Positions 1-10,845 of a stretch of 44,429 bases of DNA are shown here, piece after piece (position 1 is the first letter of the stretch; each line of letters opens with the position of its first letter). The notes under the pieces are model-generated. The model ran no database searches. It was given only the letters and a program-made list of their open reading frames with translations, and was not told where the DNA came from. This DNA comes from Pseudomonadota bacterium. Its GTDB lineage: Bacteria; Pseudomonadota; Gammaproteobacteria; JAADHS01. The stretch covers positions 1 through 44,429 of the forward strand of contig JAKACW010000033.1 of NCBI GenBank assembly GCA_021821045.1, given 5' to 3'. The position numbers were made by a program, and so were the translations under genes.

Positions 1-936
1 GGCGTTGAGGCCGGCGACCACCATGTCGTGGCGCTCGTGGAAGGCCTTGATCATCGGTTTGATACAGTTTTGATCGCCTTCCAGCGCGGCCTGGGCCGCG
101 ACTTGGGAAATCGACGTCGGGTTCGATGTGCTTTGGGACTGCACGTTACCCATGGCGGCGATGAGCTTCTCCGGTCCGGCGGCGTAACCGATGCGCCATC
201 CCGTCATGGCGTAGGCTTTGGACACGCCGTTGAGCACGATGGTGCGGTCATACAAGTCCGGCGCGACGTTCAGAATGTTGCAGAACGGCTCGCTGCTCCA
301 GCGAATGTGTTCATACATGTCATCCGTCGCGATGAGCACCTTGGGATGGCGGCGCAACACGTCGGCGAACGCCGCCAGCTCATTGCGCGAGTACGTCACG
401 CCCGACGGATTGGACGGACTGTTGATCACGAACAGCCTGGTGCGCGGGGTGATTGCCTTCTCCAACTGCTGCGGCGTGATCTTGAATCCGGCCTCGATGT
501 CGGCGCTGACGATGACCGGCACGCCGTCGGCCAGCAGCACCATGTCGGGGTACGACACCCAATAGGGGGCCGGAATGATCACCTCGTCGCCCGAATTCAA
601 CAATGCTTGCGCGAGGTTGAAAAAACTCTGCTTGCCGCCGCAGGAGACTAGAACTTGTTTCGGCGTGTACTTGAGTTGGTTATCGCGCTCGAACTTTCTG
701 ACCACAGCGTTTCTCAAACTGGGCGTCCCTTCGACGGCGGTGTACTTGGTGAAACCGTCGCGAATGGCTTTGATGGCCGCTTCCTTGATGTGGTCCGGCG
801 TGTCGAAGTCCGGCTCGCCCGAGCCGAGGCCGATGACGTCGCGACCCTGGGCTTTGAGGGCGGCGGCTTTGGCGGTTACCGCCAGCGTCGGAGAAGGTTT
901 GATTCGACCAATACGTTCAGCAAGTTGAATGTCCAA
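1..936 (-). CDS. aspC: Aspartate aminotransferase, class I PLP enzyme (5' part; runs off the window)
   Basis: PLP-dependent transaminase interconverting aspartate/2-oxoglutarate and oxaloacetate/glutamate in the cytoplasm. Only the first 312 codons are present; the frame is still open at base 1, so roughly the last quarter lies outside. The reverse-strand translation shows the fold-type I N-terminus ([14 protein letters not shown]), the substrate motif [10 protein letters not shown], the cofactor-contact segment NSPSNPSG, and the Schiff-base lysine in [16 protein letters not shown]. The chosen start is TTG at 934-936 because it gives [18 protein letters not shown], matching the usual start of this family. 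The frame stays open upstream without a better start, so the exact start is uncertain. It diverges from uvrB, an arrangement common in beta- and gammaproteobacteria. A prephenate or other aminotransferase specificity cannot be excluded. Confidence 0.93.
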   Translation of the reverse strand, partial: MDIQLAERIGRIKPSPTLAVTAKAAALKAQGRDVIGLGSGEPDFDTPDHIKEAAIKAIRDGFTKYTAVEGTPSLRNAVVRKFERDNQLKYTPKQVLVSCGGKQSFFNLAQALLNSGDEVIIPAPYWVSYPDMVLLADGVPVIVSADIEAGFKITPQQLEKAITPRTRLFVINSPSNPSGVTYSRNELAAFADVLRRHPKVLIATDDMYEHIRWSSEPFCNILNVAPDLYDRTIVLNGVSKAYAMTGWRIGYAAGPEKLIAAMGNVQSQSTSNPTSISQVAAQAALEGDQNCIKPMIKAFHERHDMVVAGLNA

Positions 937-1010
937 GTTCGGCGTCCCAAGAGCGGTGGAAAACGAAGCGTGTAATATACTTGAAGTCCGATGAGCCCCA
1001 AAAGAGCCCG

Positions 1011-3056
1011 ATGAACAAATCATTCGAATTAAGTAGTCCCTTTCAACCGACAGGCGACCAGCCCGGGGCCATCCAGGGGCTCACCGAGGGATTGCGCCAC
1101 GGCGAGGCCCATCAGGTTCTGCTCGGTGTAACGGGGTCGGGAAAAACCTTTACCATCGCGAATGTTATCGCCCAAGTGCAGCGCCCGACGTTGGTCCTGG
1201 CGCCCAACAAAACCCTGGCCGCCCAACTTTACGGCGAAATGAAGGCCTTCTTTCCCCACAATGCGGTGGAGTACTTCGTTTCGTACTACGACTACTACCA
1301 GCCGGAAGCCTACGTCCCGGCCACCGACACGTACATCGAAAAAGACGCCTCCATCAATCAGCACATCGAGCAGATGCGCTTGTCGGCCACCAAGGCCATC
1401 CTGGAGCGCAAGGACACCATCATCGTGGCGACGGTCTCGGCCATCTACGGCTTGGGCGATCCCAAAGCCTATATGAGCATGTTGCTGCATCTTGTGCGGG
1501 GCGATGTCATCGATCAACGGGCGATCCTGCGCCGGCTGGCGGAGCTGCAGTACACGCGCAACGACACCGAGCTGTCTCGGGGCACGTACCGGGTGCGCGG
1601 CGAGGTCATCGATATTTTTCCCGCGGACTCCGAAAGGGAAGCGGTCCGGGTCGAGTTGTTCGACGACGAAGTGGAGAACCTCACCCATTTCGATCCGCTG
1701 ACCGGAGAAGTGACCCAGCGGGTGCCGCGGGTGACCATTTACCCCAAGACTCACTACGTCACGCCGCGGGAGACCATCATGGGCGCGGTGGACCATATTC
1801 GCGAGGAACTCAAGGGGCGGCTAGCTCAGTTGCGCGAGTTGAACAAGCTTGTCGAGGCCCAGCGTCTGGAACAGCGGACGGTGTTCGACATGGAGATGCT
1901 CATGGAGCTGGGCTACTGCAGCGGCATCGAAAACTATTCGCGTTATTTGTCGGGCCGCGGCGCGGGTGAACCGCCGCCGACCTTGTTCGATTATCTGCCG
2001 CCCGAGGCGTTGCTGGTGGTGGATGAAAGTCACGTCACCATTCCCCAGTTGGGCGGCATGTACAAAGGTGATCGCTCGCGCAAGGAAAATCTCGTCGAGT
2101 ACGGCTTCCGACTGCCCTCGGCGCTGGACAATCGGCCGCTCAGATTCGAAGAATTCGAGCGTTTGGCGCCGCAAACCATCTACGTCTCCGCGACCCCCGG
2201 CTCATACGAGCTGGCGCATGCCGGCGGCGCGGTGGTGGAGCAGGTGGTGCGGCCGACCGGCTTGGTTGATCCGCAGGTGGAGGTGCGGCCCGCCACCAAT
2301 CAGGTCGACGATTTGTTGTCGGAGATTCGCCGCCGCGTCGCCACCGAAGAGCGCGTCCTGGTGACGACCTTAACCAAACGCATGGCGGAGGATTTGACCG
2401 ATTACTTAACCGAACACGACGTGCGCGTGCGTTACTTGCATTCCGATATCGACACGGTGGAGCGGGTGGAAATCATTCGCGACTTGCGGCTGGGCAAGTT
2501 CGACGTGTTGGTGGGGATCAACTTGCTGCGCGAGGGTCTGGACATGCCCGAAGTGTCGCTGGTGGCCATCCTGGATGCGGACAAGGAGGGTTTCTTGCGT
2601 TCGGATCGCTCGTTGATTCAGACCATCGGCCGGGCGGCGCGCAATATCCGCGGTACGGCGATTTTATATGCGGATAAGATGACGGGCTCGATGCGGCGCG
2701 CTTTGGATGAAACGGAACGCCGGCGCGAAAAGCAGCTCGCCCATAACGAGGCCCATGGCATCACCCCGCGCAGTGTGAAAAAAGACATCGCCGACATCAT
2801 GGAAGGCGCCTACCGGCCCAGCGATTGGTCTCCCCAGAGCTATGCCAAGGCCGCCGAAGACGTGGCTGCCTACGCCGCCCTGACGCCGGAAGCGCTGGAA
2901 AAGCAAATCAAACAGTTGGAAACCAAGATGCATCAGCATGCCCGCAACCTGGAATTTGAGGAGGCGGCGCGCTTGCGGGACCAGATCCACCACATGCGCC
3001 AGGCTCACTTAGGTGTGTTCGAGGCGCCGGTTGCAAGGTCGGGCACTCGGCACTAA
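1011..3056 (+). CDS. uvrB: Excinuclease ABC subunit B
   Basis: Damage-verifying helicase-like subunit of the UvrABC nucleotide excision repair complex. UvrA loads it on DNA and UvrC then cuts around it. The 681-residue product has Walker A GVTGSGKT at about residues 39-46, the beta-hairpin motif [12 protein letters not shown] that clamps the damaged strand, the DEAD-like DESH, helicase motifs ending QTIGRAARN, and a C-terminal UVR motif ([14 protein letters not shown]) that binds UvrC. An in-frame TTG at 981 would add ten residues. ATG 1011 is preferred because [18 protein letters not shown] matches the normal UvrB N-terminus. A TATACT box at 976-981 could be a -10 element, but no good -35 pairs with it. 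A tRNA gene and a repeat follow. Confidence 0.98.
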   Translation: MNKSFELSSPFQPTGDQPGAIQGLTEGLRHGEAHQVLLGVTGSGKTFTIANVIAQVQRPTLVLAPNKTLAAQLYGEMKAFFPHNAVEYFVSYYDYYQPEAYVPATDTYIEKDASINQHIEQMRLSATKAILERKDTIIVATVSAIYGLGDPKAYMSMLLHLVRGDVIDQRAILRRLAELQYTRNDTELSRGTYRVRGEVIDIFPADSEREAVRVELFDDEVENLTHFDPLTGEVTQRVPRVTIYPKTHYVTPRETIMGAVDHIREELKGRLAQLRELNKLVEAQRLEQRTVFDMEMLMELGYCSGIENYSRYLSGRGAGEPPPTLFDYLPPEALLVVDESHVTIPQLGGMYKGDRSRKENLVEYGFRLPSALDNRPLRFEEFERLAPQTIYVSATPGSYELAHAGGAVVEQVVRPTGLVDPQVEVRPATNQVDDLLSEIRRRVATEERVLVTTLTKRMAEDLTDYLTEHDVRVRYLHSDIDTVERVEIIRDLRLGKFDVLVGINLLREGLDMPEVSLVAILDADKEGFLRSDRSLIQTIGRAARNIRGTAILYADKMTGSMRRALDETERRREKQLAHNEAHGITPRSVKKDIADIMEGAYRPSDWSPQSYAKAAEDVAAYAALTPEALEKQIKQLETKMHQHARNLEFEEAARLRDQIHHMRQAHLGVFEAPVARSGTRH

Positions 3057-3062
3057 GGAAGG

Positions 3063-3091
3063 CTGGCAAAGTTCGGAATTTGATGTAAAAT
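3063..3091 (+). promoter_or_regulatory. Candidate sigma-70 promoter for tRNA-Val
   Basis: A -35 box CTGGCA (3063-3068), a 17-bp spacer and a -10 box TAAAAT (3086-3091) are followed by a GC-rich discriminator, as is usual for stringently controlled stable-RNA promoters. It lies just after the uvrB stop and before tRNA-Val. The predicted primary transcript would include the palindromic repeat at 3125-3204. The same TAAAAT box is seen before tRNA-Lys. Confidence 0.5.
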
Positions 3092-3124
3092 CTGCGGCTC
3101 GTCGCGGTCGAAGGGTCCCTCGAT

Positions 3125-3204
3125 GTGGGAGCGGATCATTCCGCGATGGATGTAGCTGTGCGGGTGAATGGGGCGAAGAATCGCGGTAGGAAACCGCTCC
3201 CACA
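3125..3204. repeat. REP/BIME-like inverted pair 1
   Basis: Left arm 3125-3147 (GTGGGAGCGGATCATTCCGC plus GAT) and right arm 3180-3204 (ATCGCGGTAGGAAACCGCTC plus CCACA) are in opposite orientation about 32 bp apart. Each arm can itself fold (GCGGA-TCAT-TCCGC; GCGGT-AGGAA-ACCGC), and the two arms can pair with each other. It lies between uvrB and tRNA-Val, inside the likely tRNA precursor. It belongs to the family spread across this window. Confidence 0.85.
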
Positions 3205-3227
3205 GTGCGGCGAATCAAAAGGTTTAC

Positions 3228-3304
3228 AGGCGCGTAGCTCAGTTGGTTAGAGCACCACCTTGACATGGTGGGGGTCGTTGGTTCGAGTCCAATCGCGCCT
3301 ACCA
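3228..3304 (+). tRNA. tRNA-Val (anticodon GAC)
   Basis: A 77-nt cloverleaf: acceptor arms AGGCGCG and CGCGCCT, D-arm TAGCTCAGTTGGTTAGAG, anticodon stem CCACC/GGTGG around loop TTGACAT (anticodon GAC), T-arm containing GGTTCGAGTCC, and an encoded 3' ACCA. It reads GUC and GUU valine codons. It is a single gene between uvrB and thrS. Confidence 0.96.
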
Positions 3305-3325
3305 ATTTGATGGTAGGTCACCGTG

Positions 3326-3347
3326 AGCCCGCAAGGGGCTTGATTTT
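3326..3347 (+). terminator. Weak intrinsic terminator after tRNA-Val
   Basis: Stem AGCCC (3326-3330), loop GCAAG, stem GGGCT (3336-3340), followed by TGATTTT. The stem is short and the T-run imperfect, so this is tentative. It would separate the tRNA from the thrS leader, which otherwise shows no strong element. Confidence 0.35.
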
Positions 3348-3502
3348 CGTGACTTCAGAGTTGTAAGTTTTGAGTCGTAATCATTGAGTGAGCGGCTGGC
3401 CCCTCGTATCGGTCACCGCCAAACACGCGGCCTTTGGTAGTGGTCGCACATCGTTCAACCACGCGCTCCAACGTATGGATCGCCACTGCAGAGGAACACA
3501 TC

Positions 3503-5428
3503 ATGCCACGCATTACTTTGCCTGACGGCAGTCAGCGCAACTATCACAATCCCGTTTCCGTCGCAGACGTCGCCGCCGATATCGGTCCCGGCCTGGCCAA
3601 AGCCACGCTGGCCGGCAAGATCAACGGTCGCGCCGTGGATGCCGCCTATCGCATCGAAGAAGACGCGGCGCTGGAAATCATCACGGATAAATCCGAAGAC
3701 GGTCTGGATGTGATCCGTCATTCCACGGCCCACCTGCTGGCCCAGGCGGTGAAGCAACTGTTCCCCGATGCCCAAGTCACCATCGGCCCGGTGATCGAGG
3801 ACGGCTTCTATTACGATTTCGCCTATCCGCGCGGCTTCACACCCGACGATCTGGAAAAGATCGAAGCGCGCATGAAGGAATTGGCCGAGAAGGATATTCC
3901 AGTTGAGCGCAGCACTATGGGACGGGACGAGGCGGTGGCGTTCTTTCGCGACATGGGCGAAGAATACAAAGCCAAGATCATCGAAGACATTCCGCAGAAT
4001 GAAGTGCTGTCGCTGTACAAGCAGGGCGACTTCATCGATCTGTGCCGCGGGCCTCACGTGCCGAGCACGGGCCGACTGAAGGCGTTCAAGTTAATGAAGC
4101 TGGCCGGTGCATATTGGCGCGGCGATTCGCGCAACGAAATGCTGCAGCGGGTGTACGGCACCGCGTGGCGCGACAAGAAAGATTTGCAGGGCTATCTGCA
4201 TCGTCTGGAAGAAGCGGAAAAGCGCGATCACCGCAAGATCGGCAAACAGCTCGATCTGTTCCATACGCAAGAAGAAGCGCCGGGGATGATTTTCTGGCAT
4301 CCCAACGGCTGGGTGATCTATCAGCAGGTGGAGCAGTACATCCGGCGGGTATTCCGCGAAAACGGCTACCAGGAAGTGCGTACGCCGCAGATCGTCGACC
4401 GCTCGTTGTGGGAGAAGTCGGGACACTGGGAGAAATTCCACGCCGACATGTTCACGACTCATTCCGAGAATCGGGACTACGCCGTGAAACCGATGAACTG
4501 CCCGTGCCACATTCAGATCTTCAACCAGGGGCTGAAGAGCTACCGGGATCTGCCCTTGCGTTTGGCGGAGTTCGGTTCCTGCCATCGCAACGAAGCCTCG
4601 GGGACGCTGCACGGATTGATGCGGCTGCGCAACTTCGTACAGGACGATGCCCATATTTTTTGCAGCGAAGATCAGATTCAAGCCGAGGTGTCGAACTTCA
4701 TCGATCTGTTGTACCGGGTCTATGCCGATTTTGGCTTCGATGAAGTCATCATCAAGCTGTCCACCCGGCCGGCCAACCGGGTCGGCTCCGACGAGGTGTG
4801 GGATAAAGCGGAAAAAGCGCTGCAGCAGGCTTTGGACAGCAAGGGTCTGCCGTGGCAGTTGCAGCCGGGCGAGGGCGCGTTCTACGGTCCGAAGATCGAA
4901 TTCTCCCTCAAGGACTGCATCGGCCGGGTCTGGCAATGTGGCACGATCCAGGTGGATTTCTCCATGCCGGCCCGTTTAGGCGCCCAATTTGTGGCCGAGG
5001 ACGGCTCGCGCCAGGTGCCGGTCATGCTGCACCGCGCCATCCTGGGTTCCCTCGAGCGCTTCATCGGTATTCTGATCGAGCACCATGCCGGCCGCTTCCC
5101 CTTGTGGTTGGCGCCGGTTCAAGCGGTGGTCATGAATATTACAGATGATCAGGCGGGATTTGCGCAGCAGGTAGCCGATACATTGCAAAAACATGGGCTA
5201 AGAGCCAATCCAGACTTGAGAAATGAAAAAATAGGCTTTAAAATCCGCGAGCATACGCTGCAGAGGGTTCCTTATCTCCTGGTGGTGGGGGATCGGGAAG
5301 TCGCTCAGAATTCAGTGGCCGTGCGCACGCGCGACGGCAAGGATCTCGGAATCTTCAATGTAGAAGAGTTTGCGGAGCGCCTTGCCGCGGAAGACGCGAG
5401 CCGCGGCCGCGCTACTTTGGAGGGTTAA
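3503..5428 (+). CDS. thrS: Threonyl-tRNA synthetase
   Basis: Class II synthetase that charges tRNA-Thr and edits Ser-tRNA-Thr. The 641-residue product matches the family length. Order: N-terminal TGS domain ([10 protein letters not shown]), editing domain with the HxxxH-type segment [12 protein letters not shown], catalytic core with the zinc-site Cys in [10 protein letters not shown] and motif 2 [15 protein letters not shown], then motif 3 ([20 protein letters not shown]) and the anticodon-binding domain. ATG 3503 has AGAGGAA upstream; the longer frame from 3434 lacks homologous residues. It starts the thrS-infC-rpmI-rplT-pheST-ihfA block. In E. coli thrS is autoregulated through mRNA mimicry of tRNA-Thr; I could not confirm a similar leader in 3348-3502. 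Confidence 0.98.
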   Translation: MPRITLPDGSQRNYHNPVSVADVAADIGPGLAKATLAGKINGRAVDAAYRIEEDAALEIITDKSEDGLDVIRHSTAHLLAQAVKQLFPDAQVTIGPVIEDGFYYDFAYPRGFTPDDLEKIEARMKELAEKDIPVERSTMGRDEAVAFFRDMGEEYKAKIIEDIPQNEVLSLYKQGDFIDLCRGPHVPSTGRLKAFKLMKLAGAYWRGDSRNEMLQRVYGTAWRDKKDLQGYLHRLEEAEKRDHRKIGKQLDLFHTQEEAPGMIFWHPNGWVIYQQVEQYIRRVFRENGYQEVRTPQIVDRSLWEKSGHWEKFHADMFTTHSENRDYAVKPMNCPCHIQIFNQGLKSYRDLPLRLAEFGSCHRNEASGTLHGLMRLRNFVQDDAHIFCSEDQIQAEVSNFIDLLYRVYADFGFDEVIIKLSTRPANRVGSDEVWDKAEKALQQALDSKGLPWQLQPGEGAFYGPKIEFSLKDCIGRVWQCGTIQVDFSMPARLGAQFVAEDGSRQVPVMLHRAILGSLERFIGILIEHHAGRFPLWLAPVQAVVMNITDDQAGFAQQVADTLQKHGLRANPDLRNEKIGFKIREHTLQRVPYLLVVGDREVAQNSVAVRTRDGKDLGIFNVEEFAERLAAEDASRGRATLEG

Positions 5429-5431
5429 AAC

Positions 5432-5989
5432 ATCGCCGCTGAAAAGAGCACTCGTATAAACGAGCAGATCAACGCGCCTAAGGTGCGATTGATTGGTGCG
5501 GATGGAGGTCAGGTAGGCGTCATCTCGATACAAGAGGCGCAGAAGTTCGCCGAAGAGGCGGAACTCGATTTGGTTGAGATTTCTCCTGACGCGGATCCGC
5601 CGGTCTGCCGGGTGATGGATTACGGCAAGTTTTTGTTCGAGCAGAACAAGAAACGCCATGCGGCGAAGAAGAAGCAAAAGCAGATCCAGGTTAAGGAAGT
5701 CAAATTCCGTCCCACCACGGAAGAAGGCGACTATCAAGTCAAGCTACGCAGCTTGATTCGATTCCTGGGCGAAGGCGATAAGGCGAAAGTGACGTTGCGG
5801 TTCCGTGGCCGCGAAATGGCGCACCAGGAACTGGGTATGAAGCTGCTCAAGCGCGTCGAGGAAGATTTGGCGGATCTTGGGACCGTTGAGCAATTTCCGA
5901 AAATGGAAGGCCGCCAACTGATCATGGTGCTATCGCCCAAGCGCGACAGCAGCGGCAAGAGCGGGCCGAAGCCAGGCGCAAGCGCTTAA
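5432..5989 (+). CDS. infC: Translation initiation factor IF-3 (AUC start)
   Basis: IF-3 binds the 30S subunit, prevents premature 50S joining and rejects non-canonical start codons. The product is 185 residues, with the N-terminal domain ([18 protein letters not shown]), a lysine-rich linker ([20 protein letters not shown]) and the C-terminal domain ([20 protein letters not shown]). No ATG, GTG or TTG precedes the conserved N-terminus. ATC at 5432-5434, three bases after the thrS stop and eight after a strong GGAGG at 5419-5423, fits as the start. A rare start codon is the known basis of infC autoregulation in E. coli (AUU there). The next in-frame GTG, 5483, would remove conserved residues. 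Confidence 0.96.
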   Translation: MAAEKSTRINEQINAPKVRLIGADGGQVGVISIQEAQKFAEEAELDLVEISPDADPPVCRVMDYGKFLFEQNKKRHAAKKKQKQIQVKEVKFRPTTEEGDYQVKLRSLIRFLGEGDKAKVTLRFRGREMAHQELGMKLLKRVEEDLADLGTVEQFPKMEGRQLIMVLSPKRDSSGKSGPKPGASA

Positions 5990-5998
5990 GAAATTAGG

Positions 5999-6021
5999 GT
6001 AGGAGCGGATTCATCCGCGAT
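5999..6021. repeat. REP-like single arm (infC-rpmI gap)
   Basis: Solitary arm GTAGGAGCGGATTCATCCGC plus GAT. The hairpin stem is GCGGAT/ATCCGC with a two-base TC loop. It sits 38 bp before the rpmI start, in the region where L20-mediated control acts in E. coli, so it may alter that leader's folding. Confidence 0.75.
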
Positions 6022-6058
6022 GCAACCCCAGACATATTTTTTGATGGAGTAGAGTGTA

Positions 6059-6256
6059 ATGCCAAAGTTGAAAACCAATAGTGGCGCAGCGAAGCGCTTC
6101 AAGCGGACCGCTTCCGGTCGCTTCAAGCGGGCGCAAGCGTTCAAGAACCACATTTTGACCAAGAAGAGCGCGAAGCGGAAACGCCACTTGCGGGATATGG
6201 CCGACGTGCACTCCGGTGACGCGGGTTCCGTTGCTCGCTTGCTGCCGTACGCCTAG
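6059..6256 (+). CDS. rpmI: 50S ribosomal protein L35
   Basis: Small basic protein of the large ribosomal subunit, 65 residues ([20 protein letters not shown]...). It carries the typical L35 signature [10 protein letters not shown] and the lysine/arginine-rich segment [11 protein letters not shown]. It stands between infC and rplT as in most bacteria and is probably translated from the infC transcript. In E. coli, L20 represses rpmI translation by binding the leader; here that leader holds a palindromic repeat arm. GGAG at 6046-6049 lies upstream of the ATG. Confidence 0.97.
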   Translation: MPKLKTNSGAAKRFKRTASGRFKRAQAFKNHILTKKSAKRKRHLRDMADVHSGDAGSVARLLPYA

Positions 6257-6279
6257 GTTGAGTTCAGGAGAGAGTTGAG

Positions 6280-6636
6280 ATGCCACGAGTAAAGCGAGGA
6301 GTCACCGCGGGGGCGCGCCATAAGAAGGTGCTGGCCCAGGCCAAGGGTTATCGCGGTCGACGCAAGAATGTGTATCGCGTTGCCGTTCAGGCGGTAACCA
6401 AAGCAGGGCAGTACGCCTATCGCGACCGTCGACAGCGCAAGCGTCAGTTCCGCGCATTGTGGATCGCGCGTATCAACGCCGCCGCCCGCGAATGCGGATT
6501 GTCCTACAGCCGTTTCATCAGCGGCCTCGCCAAAGCGGCGATCGAGATCGATCGCAAAGTGCTGGCGGACATGGCCGTGTTTGACAAGGCTGCATTCGCG
6601 GTTTTGGCCGACAAGGCCAAGGCGCAATTGGCCTAA
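6280..6636 (+). CDS. rplT: 50S ribosomal protein L20
   Basis: RNA-binding protein required early in 50S assembly and, in E. coli, a translational repressor of its own operon. The 118 residues match the family length. The basic N-terminal extension ([20 protein letters not shown]) and conserved segments [20 protein letters not shown] and [18 protein letters not shown] are typical. The ribosome-binding site is AGGAGAG. It is followed by a repeat arm and an intrinsic terminator before pheS. Confidence 0.98.
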   Translation: MPRVKRGVTAGARHKKVLAQAKGYRGRRKNVYRVAVQAVTKAGQYAYRDRRQRKRQFRALWIARINAAARECGLSYSRFISGLAKAAIEIDRKVLADMAVFDKAAFAVLADKAKAQLA

Positions 6637-6650
6637 TCCGACGGGTTGCT

Positions 6651-6672
6651 GCGGGAGCGGAACATTCCGCGA
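6651..6672. repeat. REP-like single arm (rplT-pheS gap)
   Basis: Arm GCGGGAGCGGAACATTCCGC plus GA. Stem GCGGAA/TTCCGC has a two-base CA loop. It is 14 bp after the rplT stop and upstream of the intrinsic terminator, so it may protect or stabilise the rplT mRNA 3' end. Confidence 0.7.
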
Positions 6673-6687
6673 ACCCATCGACGTTAA

Positions 6688-7779
<1,092 letters not shown>

Positions 7780-7791
7780 TGAAAAGAATTC

Positions 7792-10179
7792 ATGCGATTT
7801 AATCTAGCTTGGCTTAAGGAGTGGGTTGAACCGGGATTGTCGACGCCGGATTTGGCGCACGCGCTGACCATGGCGGGCCTGGAAGTCGACGCCGTCACGC
7901 CGGTTGCGGCCGAATTCGATTCGGTTGTGGTGGGTCGCGTGCTGACAGTTGAGCCTCACCCCAATGCGGATCGGCTGCGGGTGTGCACGGTTGATGTGGC
8001 CGCGGGCGACGGCCCCCTGTCCATTGTCTGCGGCGCGGCAAACGTCGCGCCGAATATGAAGGTTCCCACGGCTGTGGTGGGCGCGCGATTGCCCGGCGGG
8101 CTGGTGATCAAGAAAGCGAAGCTGCGCGGCGTTGAATCATCGGGAATGTTGTGCTCCGCGTCCGAACTGGGTTTGGCGGAGCAGTCGTCCGGCTTGATGC
8201 CCCTGCCCGAGGACGCGCCGGTGGGCGAGGACTTTCGCCGCTATCTCGAATTGGACGATGTTCATATCGAACTGGGTCTGACGCCGAACCGGGGCGACTG
8301 CCTCAGCGTGTATGGCGTTGCGCGCGAAGTGGCCGCAGTGGCCAGTGTGCCGCTGAAGTCAGTGGATAGCGTGCCGGTCAAGCCGACCAGCGATGCCAAG
8401 ATCCCCGTTGCCGTGGAAGCCCCCGAAGCGTGCCCGCGCTATCTGGGCCGGATCGTGCGCGGACTGAGCGCAAGCGCCGTCACGCCATTGTGGATGCGCG
8501 AGAAGTTGCGCCGTTGCGGTTTGCGCAGCATTCATCCCGTTGTCGATGTGACCAACTACGTGCTGCTGGAACTTGGTCAGCCCATGCACGCGTTCGACCT
8601 CGCCAAGCTCACGGGCGGGATCGTTGTGCGCTATGGCAAGAAGGGCGAGAAGCTGGCGTTGCTCGATGGGCAGACCGTCGAGCTATCACCCCAGACGCTA
8701 GTGATCGCCGATCAGAAGCACCCGCTGGCGCTTGCTGGAATCATGGGCGGTGCCGCCAGCGCGGTCTGCGAGGCGACGACTGACATTGTTCTGGAAGCCG
8801 CATTTTTCTCGCCGTCAACGCTGGCGGGGAAGGCGCGCAGCTACGGTTTGCACACGGATTCGTCGCACCGTTTCGAGCGTGGCGTCGATCCGGAAATGGC
8901 GCGCCGGGCGATGGAGCGGGCAACGGCGCTGATCTTGGAAATATGCGGCGGTCAAGCCGGGCCAGTCGTGGAGGCCAGCGAACCAAAGCAATTTCCCACG
9001 CGTCCGCCGATCGGGTTGCGCATGGCACAGATTAAGCGGCTGCTCGGAATCGATGTCAGCGTTGCCCAGGTCAGTGATATTCTCCGCCGTCTCGGCATGG
9101 GCGTTGTCGAAGAGGCGGATGGCGTGTGGACTGTCACGCCGCCGTTGTACCGTTTCGACGTGGCCATCGCCGCCGATCTCATCGAAGAAGTCGCGCGCGT
9201 TTACGGTTACGATCACGTGCCGGCAACGCGACCTGCGACCGCCGTCGCGATTGCAGGCCAGTCGGAGAAACGAGTAACCGTCGATAGCGTTCGCCAGTGG
9301 TTGGTGGGGCAAGGCTATCAGGAAGCGATCACCTACAGCTTCGTCGATCCGAATTGGCAAAACGCCGTTATGGGGGAGGAACCGGCCATTGCCTTGGTCA
9401 ATCCGATCGCCGCCGACATGGGCGTCATGCGTACCACCTTGTGGGCGGGACTGTTCAAAGCGCTGCAGTACAACATGCATCGTCAGCAAACCCGCGTTCG
9501 CTTGTTCGAAATCGGTACGGTATTTTTACAGCGCGGCGGTGTGCGCGAGGAACGCACACGCATCAGCGGCGTGTGCTGCGGATCGGCGTGGCCAGAACAG
9601 TGGGGCACGGCCAGTCGGCCCGCGGACTTTTTCGATGTCAAAGCGGATGTCGCGGGAATTCTGGGATTGACGGGATCAGACCGCGGGTTTACCTTTCGAC
9701 CGGATCGCTTATCGGCGTTGCATCCCAGTCAAACAGCGGCCATTGTCAACAATGAGGGCAACGTCGTAGGATGGCTGGGCACAATAAGTCCCGTGCTGCA
9801 GAAGTTGCTCGATGTCGACTTGCCCGTGATTGTATTCGAGCTGGATTGGGACCAGGTTGCCGGCGCAGCGCTGCCGAAATTTAAAGAGCTGTCTCGCTTC
9901 CCGGCGGTACGACGCGACTTGGCCGTCGTGGTCGATCTCGGCGTCGAGGCCGAGGCGCTGTGCAAATCGATTCGACGCACTGCGGGCGAGGTGCTCACGG
10001 AGCTCACTGTGTTTGACGTATACGCGGGCAAAGGCATTGATTCAGGGAGAAAAAGTCTGGCCGTAGGCTTGACGTTGCAGGCCTCGGAGCGTACCCTGAC
10101 GGACTCCGAAGTTGACCTGCTGATTCAGAGTATTTTGAAGAACTTATGGAATGAACTTGGAGCCACTTTGAGAGAGTAA
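7792..10179 (+). CDS. pheT: Phenylalanyl-tRNA synthetase beta subunit
   Basis: Beta chain of PheRS; it binds tRNA-Phe and carries the B3/B4 editing site that hydrolyses Tyr-tRNA-Phe. The 795-residue length equals the E. coli protein. Order: N-terminal segment MRFNLAWLKEWVEPGL, EMAP/Trbp-like OB fold about 40-150 (VVGRVLTVEPHPNADRLRVC), B3/B4 domain about 210-390 (THDSSHRF-like segment LHTDSSHRFERGVDPEM), B5 domain about 400-475, catalytic-like core, and C-terminal anticodon-binding ferredoxin fold (LSRFPAVRRDLAVVVD). It ends 3 bp before ihfA, so the three genes form one transcription unit. Confidence 0.98.
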   Translation: MRFNLAWLKEWVEPGLSTPDLAHALTMAGLEVDAVTPVAAEFDSVVVGRVLTVEPHPNADRLRVCTVDVAAGDGPLSIVCGAANVAPNMKVPTAVVGARLPGGLVIKKAKLRGVESSGMLCSASELGLAEQSSGLMPLPEDAPVGEDFRRYLELDDVHIELGLTPNRGDCLSVYGVAREVAAVASVPLKSVDSVPVKPTSDAKIPVAVEAPEACPRYLGRIVRGLSASAVTPLWMREKLRRCGLRSIHPVVDVTNYVLLELGQPMHAFDLAKLTGGIVVRYGKKGEKLALLDGQTVELSPQTLVIADQKHPLALAGIMGGAASAVCEATTDIVLEAAFFSPSTLAGKARSYGLHTDSSHRFERGVDPEMARRAMERATALILEICGGQAGPVVEASEPKQFPTRPPIGLRMAQIKRLLGIDVSVAQVSDILRRLGMGVVEEADGVWTVTPPLYRFDVAIAADLIEEVARVYGYDHVPATRPATAVAIAGQSEKRVTVDSVRQWLVGQGYQEAITYSFVDPNWQNAVMGEEPAIALVNPIAADMGVMRTTLWAGLFKALQYNMHRQQTRVRLFEIGTVFLQRGGVREERTRISGVCCGSAWPEQWGTASRPADFFDVKADVAGILGLTGSDRGFTFRPDRLSALHPSQTAAIVNNEGNVVGWLGTISPVLQKLLDVDLPVIVFELDWDQVAGAALPKFKELSRFPAVRRDLAVVVDLGVEAEALCKSIRRTAGEVLTELTVFDVYAGKGIDSGRKSLAVGLTLQASERTLTDSEVDLLIQSILKNLWNELGATLRE

Positions 10180-10182
10180 TCC

Positions 10183-10497
10183 ATGGCGCTGACCAAAGCA
10201 GAAATGGCTGAGAAATTGTTTCAAGAGCTTGGCATAAATAAGCGTGAAGCCAAGGAATTCGTCGAGATGTTTTTCGAAGAGGTCCGCGGCGCGTTGGAGC
10301 GGGGTGCGCAGGTCAAGCTATCAGGGTTCGGAAACTTCAATTTGCGAGACAAAAAGCAACGTCCGGGGCGAAACCCCAAGACGGGCGAAGAGATTCCGAT
10401 CACTGCTCGGCGCGTGGTGACCTTTCATCCAGGGCAAAAACTGAAGGCGCGAGTGGAGGCTTATGCTGGAACAGGGGATCTACAAAACGCAGGTTGA
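10183..10497 (+). CDS. ihfA: Integration host factor alpha subunit
   Basis: Sequence-preferring DNA-bending protein of the HU/IHF family; it works as a heterodimer with IhfB in recombination, replication and transcription. The 104 residues contain the family signature [20 protein letters not shown], with the intercalating proline in the beta-arm, and the amphipathic N-terminal helices ([20 protein letters not shown]). It directly follows pheT, as in other gammaproteobacteria. Its last 35 bases overlap the start of the next gene, suggesting translational coupling. IHF often binds REP/BIME-type elements in enterobacteria, which may matter given the repeats here. Confidence 0.97.
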   Translation: MALTKAEMAEKLFQELGINKREAKEFVEMFFEEVRGALERGAQVKLSGFGNFNLRDKKQRPGRNPKTGEEIPITARRVVTFHPGQKLKARVEAYAGTGDLQNAG

Positions 10498-10831
10498 CGA
10501 TCTTCCTGCGTTACCGAGCAAACGGTACTTCACCATCGGTGAGGTCAGCGAGCTCTGCGCGGTCAAACCGCATGTGCTTCGATATTGGGAACAAGAGTTC
10601 CCCCAACTCAAACCCGTCAAGCGGCGGGGTAATCGGCGCTATTACCAACGTCACGATGTGATGATGGTGCGTCAAATTCGCAGTCTTCTCTACGAAGAAG
10701 GCTTCACCATCGGTGGGGCGCGACAGAAGCTTGCCGGTCCGGAAGCCAAGTTGGACGTCAACCAAAGTCAGCAGACCGTTAAACAGTTGCGGCAGGAGCT
10801 CGAAGATATCCTGCACATGCTGAGAAATTAA
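10463..10831 (+). CDS. MerR-family transcriptional regulator (ihfA-linked)
   Basis: Winged-helix DNA-binding protein of 122 residues. The MerR-type HTH occupies about residues 20-90 ([56 protein letters not shown]). The short C-terminal part is a predicted helix ([20 protein letters not shown]), probably for dimerisation. No cysteine-rich metal loop or effector domain is visible, so its signal is unknown. A MerR-like gene immediately downstream of ihfA is conserved in many gammaproteobacteria. It begins inside ihfA (35-nt overlap). Confidence 0.9.
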   Translation: MLEQGIYKTQVDDLPALPSKRYFTIGEVSELCAVKPHVLRYWEQEFPQLKPVKRRGNRRYYQRHDVMMVRQIRSLLYEEGFTIGGARQKLAGPEAKLDVNQSQQTVKQLRQELEDILHMLRN

Positions 10832-10845
10832 TCGCACCTCCAATA

